Below are positions 18,074 through 27,943 of a stretch of 64,000 nt of DNA, piece after piece. Source of the stretch: Enterococcus malodoratus ATCC 43197. Lineage in GTDB: Bacteria; Bacillota; Bacilli; Lactobacillales; Enterococcaceae. A program made the position numbers and the translations under genes. The stretch is taken from NCBI RefSeq assembly GCF_000407185.1, contig NZ_KE136483.1, forward strand, positions 310,001 through 374,000, given 5' to 3'. A model generated the notes under the pieces. The model was not told where the DNA came from, made no database searches, and worked only from the letters and a program-made list of their open reading frames with translations. Positions within the stretch are counted from its first letter, which is position 1, and each line of letters begins with the position of its first letter.

Positions 18074-19309
18074 TTAGTCTAATGGAACACCTTTGAAGGG
18101 CTTGCCACAATGTGGACAGAATTTTGGCACACCATTGCTTAAGTCAACAACTTCACCACATTCGCTGCACTTCATTTGAATTTTTGCCGCCGTAGCTGGA
18201 GCGGGTTTCGGTTCGCCACAGTTGCTGCAGAACTTACCGGAGTTTTCTTCTCCGCATTTTGGACAAGTCCAGTGATCGCCAGCAGATTTCTGCTGTGCTT
18301 GCTGATTTTGTTGAATCTGCTGATTGTTGTTTTGCGATGCTTGATTGAGAAAGTCTCCGCCGGCATTCATTCCCATACCCATTCCGAAGAAACCAGTGGC
18401 AGCACCAGCGTCATTTTTACCAGCAGCTTCCATGCCGCGGGCAACAGAACCTTGGACATAGCCTTCACGGACATTTGGATCACCTAACATTGCGCCTTCG
18501 TTCCGCATGTTAATTAATTTTGTGGAATCATCTGTGTAAGAGATACTGGCAACAGCAACGGCAACGATTTCCATGCCGCGTAACTCTTTCCAGCTATCAT
18601 CTAGCGCATCAGACAGATATTTGCTTAGTTCCAGACTTTTTGAAGGCACGTAAGAGATACGCTGCCCATCGGCAGACATTTGATTAATCGCTGCTTGTAA
18701 GCCAGTCAGAAATTCTTGCAAGTATTGCTCATTAATGTCGCTGATATCAACTTGAACCATATTTCTTGGAATCGCATTGGCAAAAAATAAAATTGGATCG
18801 GTTATCTTAATAGAGTAGGATCCGTGTGCTCGTAAAAATAATTCTGCATTATAGAAATTATCGAAATAATTCAAAGGAGTGCTGGTACCAAATTTGATTC
18901 CTTTGATTTCTTGCAGATTGATATAAAAAACTTGTTGCTTCTGCGGTGTTACACCGCCAAATTTGAAACGACTAAAGGTTTCAGCAACGGCATCTTTTAA
19001 TGAACCATTGAACATTGACGGTGCGGAGTTATTCTCCACCGTGTAATATCCTTCTTCAGCGGTATAATCAATAATCTTTCCGCCATCCACTAAGAGCATC
19101 ATCATATTTGGATAGACATGAATGACGGAGCCATCCGTTATCACATCGCTGGTTCCTTTTTTGTTACTTCCGCGTTTATCATCTTTTCGTACAGCCACTC
19201 CTTTTGACATGACTGTTGTCTGTCCCATATCGGCAGGTTCAATCACCTCTAGCCATTGATCGGCTAGACCGCCGCCGATGCTGCTAGTTGCTGCTTTAAA
19301 TAGTCCCAT
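18074..19309 (-). CDS. ydjI: SPFH-domain (YdjI-like) protein with C-terminal zinc ribbons
   Basis: This 411-residue protein has an SPFH/virion-core-like N-terminal domain (about 15-275), a glycine/methionine-rich linker, a Gln/Asn-rich stretch (about 325-345) and two zinc ribbons (WTCPKCGEENSGKFCSNCG and MKCSECGEVV...FCPHCGKPF). B. subtilis YdjI is an SPFH protein that needs YdjG and YdjH for membrane localisation and in turn recruits the PspA homologue YdjF. It is the first gene of the operon here, behind an extended -10 promoter. No pspA gene is adjacent, unlike the Bacillus arrangement. Confidence 0.82.
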   Translation of the reverse strand: MGLFKAATSSIGGGLADQWLEVIEPADMGQTTVMSKGVAVRKDDKRGSNKKGTSDVITDGSVIHVYPNMMMLLVDGGKIIDYTAEEGYYTVENNSAPSMFNGSLKDAVAETFSRFKFGGVTPQKQQVFYINLQEIKGIKFGTSTPLNYFDNFYNAELFLRAHGSYSIKITDPILFFANAIPRNMVQVDISDINEQYLQEFLTGLQAAINQMSADGQRISYVPSKSLELSKYLSDALDDSWKELRGMEIVAVAVASISYTDDSTKLINMRNEGAMLGDPNVREGYVQGSVARGMEAAGKNDAGAATGFFGMGMGMNAGGDFLNQASQNNNQQIQQNQQAQQKSAGDHWTCPKCGEENSGKFCSNCGEPKPAPATAAKIQMKCSECGEVVDLSNGVPKFCPHCGKPFKGVPLD

Positions 19310-19338
19310 GAATATCCCTCCATAAAAACGTTTTTCTC

Positions 19339-19347
19339 ATTATACCA
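19339..19347 (-). promoter_or_regulatory. Extended -10 promoter of the ydjIGH-like operon
   Basis: On the minus strand TGGTATAAT (TGn plus a perfect TATAAT at 19339-19344) lies 30 bp before the SPFH gene start. No good -35 is visible, as is common for extended -10 promoters. Confidence 0.65.
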
Positions 19348-19437
19348 CAGGCCTTTTTTGAATTAGAAAGGATGCAGTCCAACAAATTAAAAGGTGCTAA
19401 ACAATTGCGCTGGATGATCGGTTTCTATAGTTTTTTT

Positions 19438-19456
19438 ACGTGAAATCACGTATAAT
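19438..19456 (+). promoter_or_regulatory. dnaX promoter -10 with overlapping palindrome
   Basis: TATAAT at 19451-19456 is directly preceded and overlapped by the perfect 14-bp palindrome ACGTGAAATCACGT (19438-19451). This places a possible operator in the promoter spacer of the replication and repair cluster. No convincing -35 hexamer is seen. Confidence 0.5.
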
Positions 19457-19491
19457 AAAAAGCAGTGATTTTGAAAGAAAAGAGGAGAATT

Positions 19492-21240
19492 ATGGCGTAT
19501 CAAGCACTTTACCGCGTTTGGCGTTCACAACGTTTTGATGACTTAGTCGGGCAAGAAGCAATCACGAAAACGTTGAAGAATGCGATCCAACAACAAAAAA
19601 CTTCCCACGCCTATCTATTTACCGGCCCCCGCGGAACAGGGAAAACCAGTGCGGCGAAAATTTTTGCCAAAGCCATCAATTGTCCCAACAGTGTAGATGG
19701 GGAACCTTGCAATGAGTGTGAAATGTGCCGTTCGATCACCGAGGGGCGACAAGAAGATGTGATTGAAATTGATGCTGCAAGTAACAATGGTGTGGAAGAA
19801 ATTCGCTTTATCCGCGATCGTGCAAATTATGCACCGACTACAGCTGAATATAAAGTATATATTATCGATGAAGTTCATATGCTTTCTACTGGGGCCTTCA
19901 ATGCTTTGTTAAAAACGTTAGAAGAACCCAAAGAGCACGTGATTTTCGTCTTAGCGACGACCGAGCCGCATAAGATTCCGGCGACAATCATTTCACGGAC
20001 TCAACGTTTTGATTTTAAACGAATTGATGTGCAAGCGATCATCGGACGAATGGCGTACATTCTTGAACAAAGCAACCAGCCTTATGAAGAGCAGGCATTG
20101 TCTGTTATAGCACGAGCAGCAGAAGGTGGGATGCGGGATGCCTTAAGTATTTTAGATCAAGCTATTTCCTTCAGTAATGAAAAGATTACTTTAGAAGATG
20201 CTTTAGCCGTGACTGGTAGTTTGACTACTGAAATGATGGACAATTTTATAGGAGCGTGTCTCCAACAAAATGTCAGCGGTGCTTTGGAAGTTTTAGAAAA
20301 TATTTTGGCGGAAGGTAAAGAGGCTCGTCGATTAACTGAAGATTTACTGTTGTATTGTCGAGACCTGTTAATTTATCAGCAAGCACCAAAACTTTTAGAA
20401 AATCGAGCGGCTTATTTGACGGAGAACTTCAAACAATTAGCCGAAACAACGGCTTCTGAACGTTTGTATAGCATGATCAAGATTTTGAGTGAAACGCAAA
20501 ATGAGATTCGTTTTACAAATCATGCTAACATCTACTTAGAAGTCGCAACGGTGAAATTAGCGACACCGCAAACTACTACTGAGTCATCAACAGTGGTTCA
20601 GTCGAGTAACATGGAGACACCAGCAGCAATACAGCCTGCCGAACAATCGGAGTTATTGGCACTAAAAACGCAGCTGCAACAGTTGCAAAATGAAATGCAA
20701 CAAATAAAAAATAACCCGACGTCTGAAAAAGAAGAACGCAAAGTTGCGCCGAAGAAAACAGCTAGCAGTTATCGAGTACCAACGGAGCGCGTCTATCAAG
20801 TATTGAGCGAGGCGACCAAAGACCATTTACTTAATGTGAAGAATGTTTGGGAAGATCTATTGATGGCTCTATCAGTAACTCAGCGGGCGATGTTGAAGGC
20901 CAGCGAACCGATGGCTGCAGGACCTGGTTTATTGCTGATTGCGTTTGATTATGAGATTGTTTGTCAACGAGCAGACAGCAGTGATGAGTTACGCTTGAAT
21001 ATGCAGAATAGTTTAAGTATGATGATCAAAGATTACTCACCTGATTTTGTCTTCATTACTCGCGAAAGCTGGCCGCGTTTGCGTCAAGCTTTTGTTAGCC
21101 AACATCAGGATCGTCCTGTAGCGGTAGAAACAAACGATACAGAAGACGAAATTAGTCTATTACCACCAGAAGAAACGAATGAAGTCGTTGAACAAGCAAA
21201 AAGCCTGTTTGGCGATCTTGTAACGATTAAGGAAGATTAA
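19492..21240 (+). CDS. dnaX: DNA polymerase III subunit gamma/tau
   Basis: The clamp-loader ATPase (582 residues) has Walker [10 protein letters not shown] near residue 45, a zinc module with four cysteines (CPNS...CNECEMC), the Walker B region IIDEVHML and the sensor SRTQRFDF. Domain III follows, then a Gln-rich linker (about 380-420) and a C-terminal tau part. The frame is open nine codons further upstream, but AAGAGGAG places the start at 19492 ([11 protein letters not shown]). It leads a conserved cluster with ebfC and recR. Confidence 0.96.
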   Translation: MAYQALYRVWRSQRFDDLVGQEAITKTLKNAIQQQKTSHAYLFTGPRGTGKTSAAKIFAKAINCPNSVDGEPCNECEMCRSITEGRQEDVIEIDAASNNGVEEIRFIRDRANYAPTTAEYKVYIIDEVHMLSTGAFNALLKTLEEPKEHVIFVLATTEPHKIPATIISRTQRFDFKRIDVQAIIGRMAYILEQSNQPYEEQALSVIARAAEGGMRDALSILDQAISFSNEKITLEDALAVTGSLTTEMMDNFIGACLQQNVSGALEVLENILAEGKEARRLTEDLLLYCRDLLIYQQAPKLLENRAAYLTENFKQLAETTASERLYSMIKILSETQNEIRFTNHANIYLEVATVKLATPQTTTESSTVVQSSNMETPAAIQPAEQSELLALKTQLQQLQNEMQQIKNNPTSEKEERKVAPKKTASSYRVPTERVYQVLSEATKDHLLNVKNVWEDLLMALSVTQRAMLKASEPMAAGPGLLLIAFDYEIVCQRADSSDELRLNMQNSLSMMIKDYSPDFVFITRESWPRLRQAFVSQHQDRPVAVETNDTEDEISLLPPEETNEVVEQAKSLFGDLVTIKED

Positions 21241-21256
21241 AGGAGCGAAACGTATA

Positions 21257-21571
21257 ATGATGCGCGGAATGGGAAACATGCAAGGTATGATGAAACAAAT
21301 GCAAAAAATGCAAAAAGAAATGGTAAAAGCTCAAGATGAATTGAATGCCAAGGAATTTACTGGCCGTTCAACTAATGATTTAGTGACAGTGACATTTACC
21401 GGCGATAAAAGTATGAAGGCTATGGCTATCAATCCTGAATTGATTGATCCTGAAGACCCAGAGATGCTGCAAGATATGATCGTTTTAGCTGTCAATGATG
21501 CGATTGCAAAGATCACAAAAGAGACAGATCAAACAATGGGTCAGTACACCAAAGGACTTCCTGGAATGTAA
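21257..21571 (+). CDS. ebfC: YbaB/EbfC family nucleoid-associated protein
   Basis: A 104-residue protein starting with a methionine/glutamine-rich helix ([18 protein letters not shown]) and containing the EbfC pattern [21 protein letters not shown] and [18 protein letters not shown]. Homologues bind DNA as dimers and are encoded between dnaX and recR in most Firmicutes. It starts 16 bp after dnaX with AAGGAGCG upstream. Confidence 0.95.
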   Translation: MMRGMGNMQGMMKQMQKMQKEMVKAQDELNAKEFTGRSTNDLVTVTFTGDKSMKAMAINPELIDPEDPEMLQDMIVLAVNDAIAKITKETDQTMGQYTKGLPGM

Positions 21572-21725
21572 GTCATTTCTTCTTGATGGAAGATAGAAAC
21601 TAATTTTGCAAATATGAAGTTTATGCTAATGGTATTATCCATGTTCGGCTTAACGAACTAGCTTTTGCCTATTGCTAAAAAGCTGAACAAGTCCGTGAGC
21701 CTTTCTGGAAGAGAGGAAGGACAGA

Positions 21726-22322
21726 ATGCAATATCCAGAACCAATTGCAAAGCTGATTGAGAGTTACATGAAGTTGCCGGGAATTGGACAAAAGACTGCA
21801 ACTCGGTTAGCCTTTTTTACGATTGATATGAAAGACGAGTCGGTTAATGAATTTGCACGATCGTTGATCAGTGTAAAACGTGATTTGCGTTTTTGCAGTA
21901 TTTGTGGAAATATCACTGAAGAAGACCCTTGTGAGATCTGTTCAGATGCAACTAGAGATCGCAGTACAATCTTAGTCGTAGAAGAACCAAAAGATGTGAT
22001 GTCAATGGAAAAAGTACGTGAATATCATGGCTTGTATCATGTACTTCACGGTGTGTTATCACCGATGGAAGGGACGGGGCCGGAAGATATCAATATCGCA
22101 CCCTTGATTAAACGTCTGCATGATGATGAAATCAAAGAAGTCATCATCGCGACAAACGCTACGACAGAAGGCGAAGCAACCGCAATGTATCTATCGCGGT
22201 TAATAAAACCAGCAGGGATTAAAGTTACACGATTAGCTCATGGCTTATCAGTCGGCAGCGACATCGAGTACGCCGATGAAATCACTTTGTTAAAAGCAGT
22301 GGAAGGACGCCGTGAATTATAA
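21726..22322 (+). CDS. recR: Recombination mediator RecR
   Basis: The 198-residue protein shows the helix-hairpin-helix [14 protein letters not shown] (about 18-31), a zinc finger with [16 protein letters not shown] (about 57-72) and a Toprim domain ([30 protein letters not shown]). It works with RecO and RecF to load RecA on gapped DNA. GGAAGGA precedes the ATG. The 154-bp gap after ebfC has no gene and may carry an internal promoter. Confidence 0.97.
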   Translation: MQYPEPIAKLIESYMKLPGIGQKTATRLAFFTIDMKDESVNEFARSLISVKRDLRFCSICGNITEEDPCEICSDATRDRSTILVVEEPKDVMSMEKVREYHGLYHVLHGVLSPMEGTGPEDINIAPLIKRLHDDEIKEVIIATNATTEGEATAMYLSRLIKPAGIKVTRLAHGLSVGSDIEYADEITLLKAVEGRREL

Positions 22323-22385
22323 GAATTTCGCGGTGTTTTTTTGAAAAAGATCCATAAGATCAAAATTATTTTGGGGGACAAGAAC

Positions 22386-23030
22386 GTGAACGGATTATTT
22401 ATTACGATTGAAGGGCCGGACGGCGCTGGAAAAACCAGTGTGCTGAACGAGCTTTATCCAAGACTACAATTAACGGCGAAACGATCCATCGTCAAGACAA
22501 GAGAACCTGGAGGCATTCCGATCGCTGAAAAAATTCGTCACGTGATCCTTGACCCAAGCAATGATCGAATGGATGATCGAACAGAGGCTTTGCTATATGC
22601 GGCAGCGCGTCGTCAGCATTTGATTGAAAAAGTATGGCCCGCGCTTGATGAAGATAAGATTGTTCTGTGCGATCGTTTTGTCGATAGTTCATTGGCTTAT
22701 CAAGGAGCTGGCAGAGGGATCGGCATGGAGGAAGTTGCAAAGATCAATGAATTTGCGATTGAAGGCACAATGCCTGATGTCACGCTGTATTTAGACGTAG
22801 ATTCAGATACTGGACTGCAGCGAATCATGAAGAACCGAACCAATCAAATTGACCGTTTGGACTCAGAAGGGTTACAATTTCATCAAAGGGTTCGACACGC
22901 CTATCTAAAATTGGCGGATGCAAATCCAGATCGAATCATAAAAATTGATGCTCGGAAACGTTTAGATGAAGTCGTAAATGATTGTTTTTACGAGTTATTG
23001 ACGCGTTATCCAGACTATTTCCAATCATGA
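22386..23030 (+). CDS. tmk: Thymidylate kinase
   Basis: The kinase phosphorylates dTMP to dTDP. The P-loop is GPDGAGKTS, followed by the DR[FY] motif DRFVDSSLAYQGAGRG and the lid region. The GTG at 22386 (VNGLFITIEG) is chosen over an upstream TTG (22341) because GGGGGAC precedes it at good spacing and the resulting 214 residues match the family. The yaaL-type small gene often found between recR and tmk is absent. Confidence 0.95.
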   Translation: MNGLFITIEGPDGAGKTSVLNELYPRLQLTAKRSIVKTREPGGIPIAEKIRHVILDPSNDRMDDRTEALLYAAARRQHLIEKVWPALDEDKIVLCDRFVDSSLAYQGAGRGIGMEEVAKINEFAIEGTMPDVTLYLDVDSDTGLQRIMKNRTNQIDRLDSEGLQFHQRVRHAYLKLADANPDRIIKIDARKRLDEVVNDCFYELLTRYPDYFQS

Positions 23031-23039
23031 GAGGTGTAA

Positions 23040-23372
<333 letters not shown>

Positions 23373-23373
23373 G

Positions 23374-24312
23374 ATGGAAGAGGCAAAAAAGCTTCAGACA
23401 ATTCAACCTATTGTTTTTCGTCAATTACAAAACAGTTTTGAGCATGGGCGAATGGCCCATGCTTATCTTTTTGAGGGAGATCAAGGGACCGGCAAAGCTG
23501 AATTAGCTTTGTGGTTCGTGAAGCATCTGTTTTGTTTAGATCTGCAAGAGGGGATGCCCTGCGAAAAGTGCAACAATTGTCTGCGGATAATCAGCAAAGA
23601 TCATCCCGATGTCGTTGAAATCGAGCCAGATGGACAATCCATCAAGGTTGATCAAATTCGGGCGCTTCAAAGTGAATTAACGAAGAGCGGCTTTGAATCT
23701 GCGAAAAAAGTCGTGATTATTCACCAAGCAGAAAAGATGAATTTGAACTCGGCCAATAGTTTATTGAAATTTTTGGAAGAACCACCAGCCAACTTTATGA
23801 TCATTTTAGAAAGCCAATCGTTGGGAAAAATTTTGCCAACAATTCGCTCTCGGTGTCAGATCATTCACTTCCAAGCGTTGTCTGCAGGACGCTTGCAGTC
23901 CCGTTTAGAAGCGGATCAAATCCCTACAAAAACTGCAAAACTCTTAGCGAATTTAACAAATAGTTATGGAAAAGCTGTTGAAATCTCAAAAGATGAATGG
24001 TTTAATGAAGCTAGAGATGTTGTTATTCAATGGTTTAATTATCTCGAAAAAAATGATTCACAAGCGTTTATCTATGTTCAGAAAAAATTGGTGAAGACGT
24101 TTAAGGACAAAACACAACAACAATTTGCTTTTGAAATGTTGGCGTATTTTGTTAAAGAAAAACGTGATCAAGTGATGAAACAAAATCAAACGGGTTTAGG
24201 AAAATACAATTACCTGTTAGAAGAAGTTTTATCAGCCAGTCAGAAACTAGAAGCGAACGTATCATTTCAAAATATCGCAGAACAAATAACGTTACATATC
24301 GTTTTTGCTTAA
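23374..24312 (+). CDS. holB: DNA polymerase III subunit delta'
   Basis: The clamp-loader subunit (312 residues) has the AAA+ fold with FEGDQGTGKAELALW in the P-loop position, a zinc module (CLDLQEGMPCEKCNNC) and SRCQIIHF as sensor region. The ATG at 23374 starts one base after the darA stop; no good ribosome site is visible, so it is probably translated by coupling to darA. The frame is open upstream to 23287, overlapping darA, but that extension is not conserved-looking. Confidence 0.93.
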   Translation: MEEAKKLQTIQPIVFRQLQNSFEHGRMAHAYLFEGDQGTGKAELALWFVKHLFCLDLQEGMPCEKCNNCLRIISKDHPDVVEIEPDGQSIKVDQIRALQSELTKSGFESAKKVVIIHQAEKMNLNSANSLLKFLEEPPANFMIILESQSLGKILPTIRSRCQIIHFQALSAGRLQSRLEADQIPTKTAKLLANLTNSYGKAVEISKDEWFNEARDVVIQWFNYLEKNDSQAFIYVQKKLVKTFKDKTQQQFAFEMLAYFVKEKRDQVMKQNQTGLGKYNYLLEEVLSASQKLEANVSFQNIAEQITLHIVFA

Positions 24313-24338
24313 CGTTATTTAAGAGAGTAGGGAAAACC

Positions 24339-25151
24339 ATGGTTGAAGTTGTGGGTGTTCGTTTTCGGGACGCTGGGCATGTTTATTATTATGCACCAGG
24401 AAAAAACGAATATTTTTATAATGATAAAGTCTTGGTCGAGTCACAACAGGCGCACCAGATTGCGACAGTGGCAATTCCAAAAATTGAAATAGCAAAGAAA
24501 GATTTGTCCGATGATTTAAAAGTGATTTTACATAAGGCATCAGACAAAGAACTGAAGAAAGTGGCTCAAAATGAAGCGGATGCAGAAGCGGCCTTCAAGA
24601 CCGCAAAAGAAAAAATTCGCGCACATGAGTTGGAAATGAAATTAATCCAAGTAGAATATACCTTTGATCGCAGCAAAATGATTTTCTATTTCACTGCGGA
24701 TGGCCGAATTGATTTCCGAGAATTAGTCAAAGACCTTGCAGGTTGTTTTCGAACAAGGATCGAATTGCGTCAAATTGGTGTTCGTGATGAAGCGAAGATT
24801 CTTGGCGGGATTGGTCCATGTGGACGGCCATTATGCTGTTCGACCTTCTTAGGTGATTTTATTCCTGTCTCCATTAAGATGGCAAAAGACCAAGGACTGT
24901 CACTAAATCCAACAAAAATTTCTGGACTTTGCGGTCGCTTGATGTGCTGCCTGAAATACGAAAATGGCGAATATGAAGCAGCCAAAAAAGAGATGCCGGA
25001 TTATGGCAAAGAAATCAATACGCCAGAAGGACGCGGTAAAGTGATTGGCTTGAATCTGCTGAGTAAGGTAGTGAAGGTCCGCTTGTTTGGTCGTGATGCA
25101 ACGATTGATTTTGATTATCAAGAACTAGTTGAAGCGGGTGATTTATCATGA
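24339..25151 (+). CDS. ricT: RicT/YaaT, PSP1-domain protein
   Basis: The 270-residue protein has the PSP1 domain with conserved cysteines (GGIGPCGRPLCCSTFL and GLCGRLMCCLKYEN) that bind Fe-S clusters in the Bacillus RicAFT complex, which stimulates RNase Y-dependent mRNA maturation. Its stop overlaps the yabA start (ATGA). In non-sporulating Lactobacillales the sporulation-linked name is historical. Confidence 0.93.
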   Translation: MVEVVGVRFRDAGHVYYYAPGKNEYFYNDKVLVESQQAHQIATVAIPKIEIAKKDLSDDLKVILHKASDKELKKVAQNEADAEAAFKTAKEKIRAHELEMKLIQVEYTFDRSKMIFYFTADGRIDFRELVKDLAGCFRTRIELRQIGVRDEAKILGGIGPCGRPLCCSTFLGDFIPVSIKMAKDQGLSLNPTKISGLCGRLMCCLKYENGEYEAAKKEMPDYGKEINTPEGRGKVIGLNLLSKVVKVRLFGRDATIDFDYQELVEAGDLS

Positions 25152-25498
25152 TGGATCGGCGTTCTTTATATGATGGCTTGAATCAATTGGAGCAAGACAT
25201 GCATAAAAATCTTGATGACTTGGTTTCGATGAAAGAGACGCTGTTAGAGCTCGTTGAAAAAAATGCTACATTAGAGATGGAGAATGAACGTTTACGGGAA
25301 CGAATTCGTGAAATTGATGAAAAAAAATCACCAATTTTAGATGAACGACAAGAACTGTCAGAATCTCGTTTAAATCTTGAAAAAATCTATGAAGACGGGT
25401 TCCATGTCTGCAATCTGCTCTATGGATCAAGGCGTGAACAAGATGAGCCCTGTGCTTTTTGCTTAGATGTCATTTATCGAGAAAGCAAACAAAAGTAA
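25148..25498 (+). CDS. yabA: Replication initiation control protein YabA
   Basis: A 116-residue protein with an N-terminal leucine-zipper coiled coil (about 5-60) and a C-terminal zinc-binding tail (FHVCNLLYGSRREQDEPCAFCLDV). YabA binds DnaA and the DnaN clamp and restrains re-initiation. Overlap with ricT by ATGA shows coupling. The ATG is doubled (MM), so the start may be three bases later. Confidence 0.93.
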   Translation: MMDRRSLYDGLNQLEQDMHKNLDDLVSMKETLLELVEKNATLEMENERLRERIREIDEKKSPILDERQELSESRLNLEKIYEDGFHVCNLLYGSRREQDEPCAFCLDVIYRESKQK

Positions 25499-25545
25499 AG
25501 TCTCTCCAGAAGCCGCTGCTTTTGTAGGACTGATTATTCAGAACT

Positions 25546-25585
25546 GGTGGGTATGACGCTGCTTATGGTCACACCCGCTTTTTTT
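25546..25585 (+). terminator. Terminator after yabA
   Basis: GGTGGGTATGAC pairs imperfectly with GGTCACACCCGC around a nine-base loop and is followed by seven T. It probably separates the dnaX-yabA transcript from rsmI. Confidence 0.65.
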
Positions 25586-25699
25586 GTGAATTCCATTAGG
25601 AGTTTGTTAAAGTATGCAGCGAATAATGCCAAAGATACCTTGAATGTGTTGTATTTTTAGCGAAAAAACATAGCCTAAAATTAAGTTAGGAGAATAACT

Positions 25700-26554
25700 G
25701 TGAAAATTCAGAAAAGCTTCGCGCAATCAGTTGGAACACTGTATTTAGTACCTACACCGATCGGAAACTTGGAAGACATGACGTTTCGTGCAGTAAAGAC
25801 ATTGCAAACGGTTGATTTGATCGCTAGTGAGGATACCAGAAATACACAAAAGTTATTGAACCATTTTGAAGTGAAGGTGCCGCAAAAAAGTTTGCATGAA
25901 CATAATTATAATGAGCGGATTCCGGAATTACTTGATTTTCTAAGAGATGGAAAGTCAATTGCTCAAGTTAGCGATGCTGGAATGCCATCGATTAGTGATC
26001 CTGGACATGAGTTGGTTGTAGCCTGCATTGAAGCGGATATCCCAGTTGTTGCTTTGCCGGGAGCCACTGCTGGCATGACAGCGCTGATTGCTTCTGGTTT
26101 ACTTCCACAGCCGTTTTATTTTTATGGATTCTTGCAACGGAAGAAAAGTTCTCAAAAGAAAGAATTGGAAGATTTAAGAAATCAAACGGCGACTTTGATT
26201 TTTTATGAGTCGCCCCATCGAGTTAAGGAGACATTGAAAAACGTTGCAGAAGTCTTTGGTAATCGTGAAGTGGTAATTTGTCGTGAGCTGACTAAACTTT
26301 ATGAAGAGTATCTGCGAGGGACTGCAGAAGAGTTAATAGAATACTTATCGGAGCATTCATTGAAAGGCGAATGTTGTTTGCTAGTTTCGGGGGCAACAGA
26401 GATAGCAGAAGAGGAAGTTTTCGAAGGGACTTTAAAGGAACAGGTCGAAGCATTGATATCAGAGGGACAAACCTCAAAAGAAGCGATTAAATCTGTTGCT
26501 AAACGACATAATTTAAAGAAACAAGATGTTTATAAAGAATACCACGAGTTATAA
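25700..26554 (+). CDS. rsmI: 16S rRNA 2'-O-ribose C1402 methyltransferase
   Basis: The 284-residue tetrapyrrole-methylase-fold enzyme has the family motifs GTLYLVPTPIGNLEDMT, ASEDTRNT, VSDAGMPSISDPG and the LPGATA loop. It methylates C1402 of 16S rRNA. The C-terminal extension (about 235-284) fits the family. TTAGGAGAA precedes the start; translation may use the GTG at 25700. Confidence 0.95.
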   Translation: MKIQKSFAQSVGTLYLVPTPIGNLEDMTFRAVKTLQTVDLIASEDTRNTQKLLNHFEVKVPQKSLHEHNYNERIPELLDFLRDGKSIAQVSDAGMPSISDPGHELVVACIEADIPVVALPGATAGMTALIASGLLPQPFYFYGFLQRKKSSQKKELEDLRNQTATLIFYESPHRVKETLKNVAEVFGNREVVICRELTKLYEEYLRGTAEELIEYLSEHSLKGECCLLVSGATEIAEEEVFEGTLKEQVEALISEGQTSKEAIKSVAKRHNLKKQDVYKEYHEL

Positions 26555-26581
26555 GAGCAGGAATTGTTCCTGCTCTTTTTG
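26554..26581 (+). terminator. Terminator of rsmI
   Basis: AGAGCAGGAA and TTCCTGCTCT form a perfect 10-bp stem around TTG, followed by a five-T run, overlapping the stop codon. Confidence 0.9.
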
Positions 26582-26704
26582 TGTGATGTTTTCTTACATA
26601 AAAAGTTACTAAATTAGAGAAAGATGAAAAAAATGAGTAAAAACTCTTTTTTTATTTGAATTTGATGTTAGAATACTTAACATAAAGAGAAATGGAGTGG
26701 TTCG

Positions 26705-27919
26705 ATGGCAGCAAATATTGCATTTATTTTGATTTGTTCAGGATTGGTTTTTCTTATGACCCCCGCATTAGCTTTTTTCTACGGTGGGCTGGAACGACGG
26801 AAAAATATTTTGAACACGATGATGATGGTAATCTGTACAATGGGTTTGGCTTCCTTTATCTGGGTGGCGATTGGGTACTCTTTATCATTCAGCGGCGGCG
26901 GAGATTTTATTGGCAACTTAGATAAACTCTTTTTCAATGGTGTGTCCATGAGTAAAGGAGATGGGATTCCTGAGGGGCTCTTCGCTTTCTTTCAAATGAT
27001 GTTCGCCTTGATCACGACGGCCATTTTAACGGGATCAGTTGCTGGCAGAATGCGTTTTTCAGCAATTTTTCTATTCATTGCGATATGGCTAGTCGTTGTT
27101 TACTTCCCTATGGCGCATATGGTTTGGGGCGGCGGTTTTCTGGATAAAATCGGTTCGATTGATTTTGCTGGAGGAAACGTTGTTCATATCAGTTCAGGAA
27201 TCTCTGGTTTAGTATTAGCAATCGTATTAGGACGTCGTCGCGAGTATCACCTTGGAGATTATCGACCACATAATGTTCCCTTTGTAGTCTTGGGAACTGG
27301 GCTTTTATGGTTTGGGTGGTTTGGCTTTAATGGGGGATCAGCATTAGCGGCCGATGGCTTGGCAATTCACGCGATGATTACTACAAATACAGCAGCGGCT
27401 TGTGCGATGCTGTCTTGGATGTTGATTGAGAAAGTTCTAAATGGCAAACCTACTGTTGTTGGCGCTTGTACAGGAGCAGTTGTAGGACTAGTTGCCATAA
27501 CACCAGGGGCGGGCTTTGTATCGATTTGGTCGAGTTTGCTGATCGGCGCTTTAGTGAGTCCGTTTTGTTACTTCTTTATTTCAGTAATCAAACAGAAGCT
27601 CGGTTTTGATGATGCGTTAGATGCGTTTGGCTGTCATGGAGTTGGCGGAATTTTTGGCGGTATCGTGACGGGGATTTTTGCCGATCCTTCAGTCGGTGGA
27701 AGAACGGGCTTGATTTATGGAGAAACGCATCTATTTATCGCTCAAATCGAAAGCGTACTATTTACTCTGGTATTTGCCGGGGCAGCTAGTTACTTAATCA
27801 TTTCCTTGATTAGAGTCTTCATGCCAATTCGAGTGTCGCAGCAAGAAGAAGCATTAGGTTTAGATCAGATTGAGCATGATGAAAGTGCTTATCCGACATT
27901 TATGGGAATGGATTCTTAA
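26705..27919 (+). CDS. amt: Ammonium transporter Amt
   Basis: A 404-residue channel protein with eleven membrane helices and the Amt signatures TPALAFFYGGL (26-36 region), GRMRFSA, DFAGGNVVHISSG with the periplasmic pore region, LLWFGWFGFNGGS, and the twin-His residues (H of DALDAFGCHGVGG). It takes up ammonium under nitrogen limitation. The PII gene follows after 24 bp, the usual amtB-glnK arrangement. Confidence 0.95.
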   Translation: MAANIAFILICSGLVFLMTPALAFFYGGLERRKNILNTMMMVICTMGLASFIWVAIGYSLSFSGGGDFIGNLDKLFFNGVSMSKGDGIPEGLFAFFQMMFALITTAILTGSVAGRMRFSAIFLFIAIWLVVVYFPMAHMVWGGGFLDKIGSIDFAGGNVVHISSGISGLVLAIVLGRRREYHLGDYRPHNVPFVVLGTGLLWFGWFGFNGGSALAADGLAIHAMITTNTAAACAMLSWMLIEKVLNGKPTVVGACTGAVVGLVAITPGAGFVSIWSSLLIGALVSPFCYFFISVIKQKLGFDDALDAFGCHGVGGIFGGIVTGIFADPSVGGRTGLIYGETHLFIAQIESVLFTLVFAGAASYLIISLIRVFMPIRVSQQEEALGLDQIEHDESAYPTFMGMDS

Positions 27920-27943
27920 AACCGACAGCAAGAGGAGGACGCA

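Noticed and set aside
19492-21240. Programmed frameshift in dnaX to make a short gamma subunit
   Set aside because: I found no A-rich slippery heptamer with a following stem in the expected place; Firmicutes generally make only tau.
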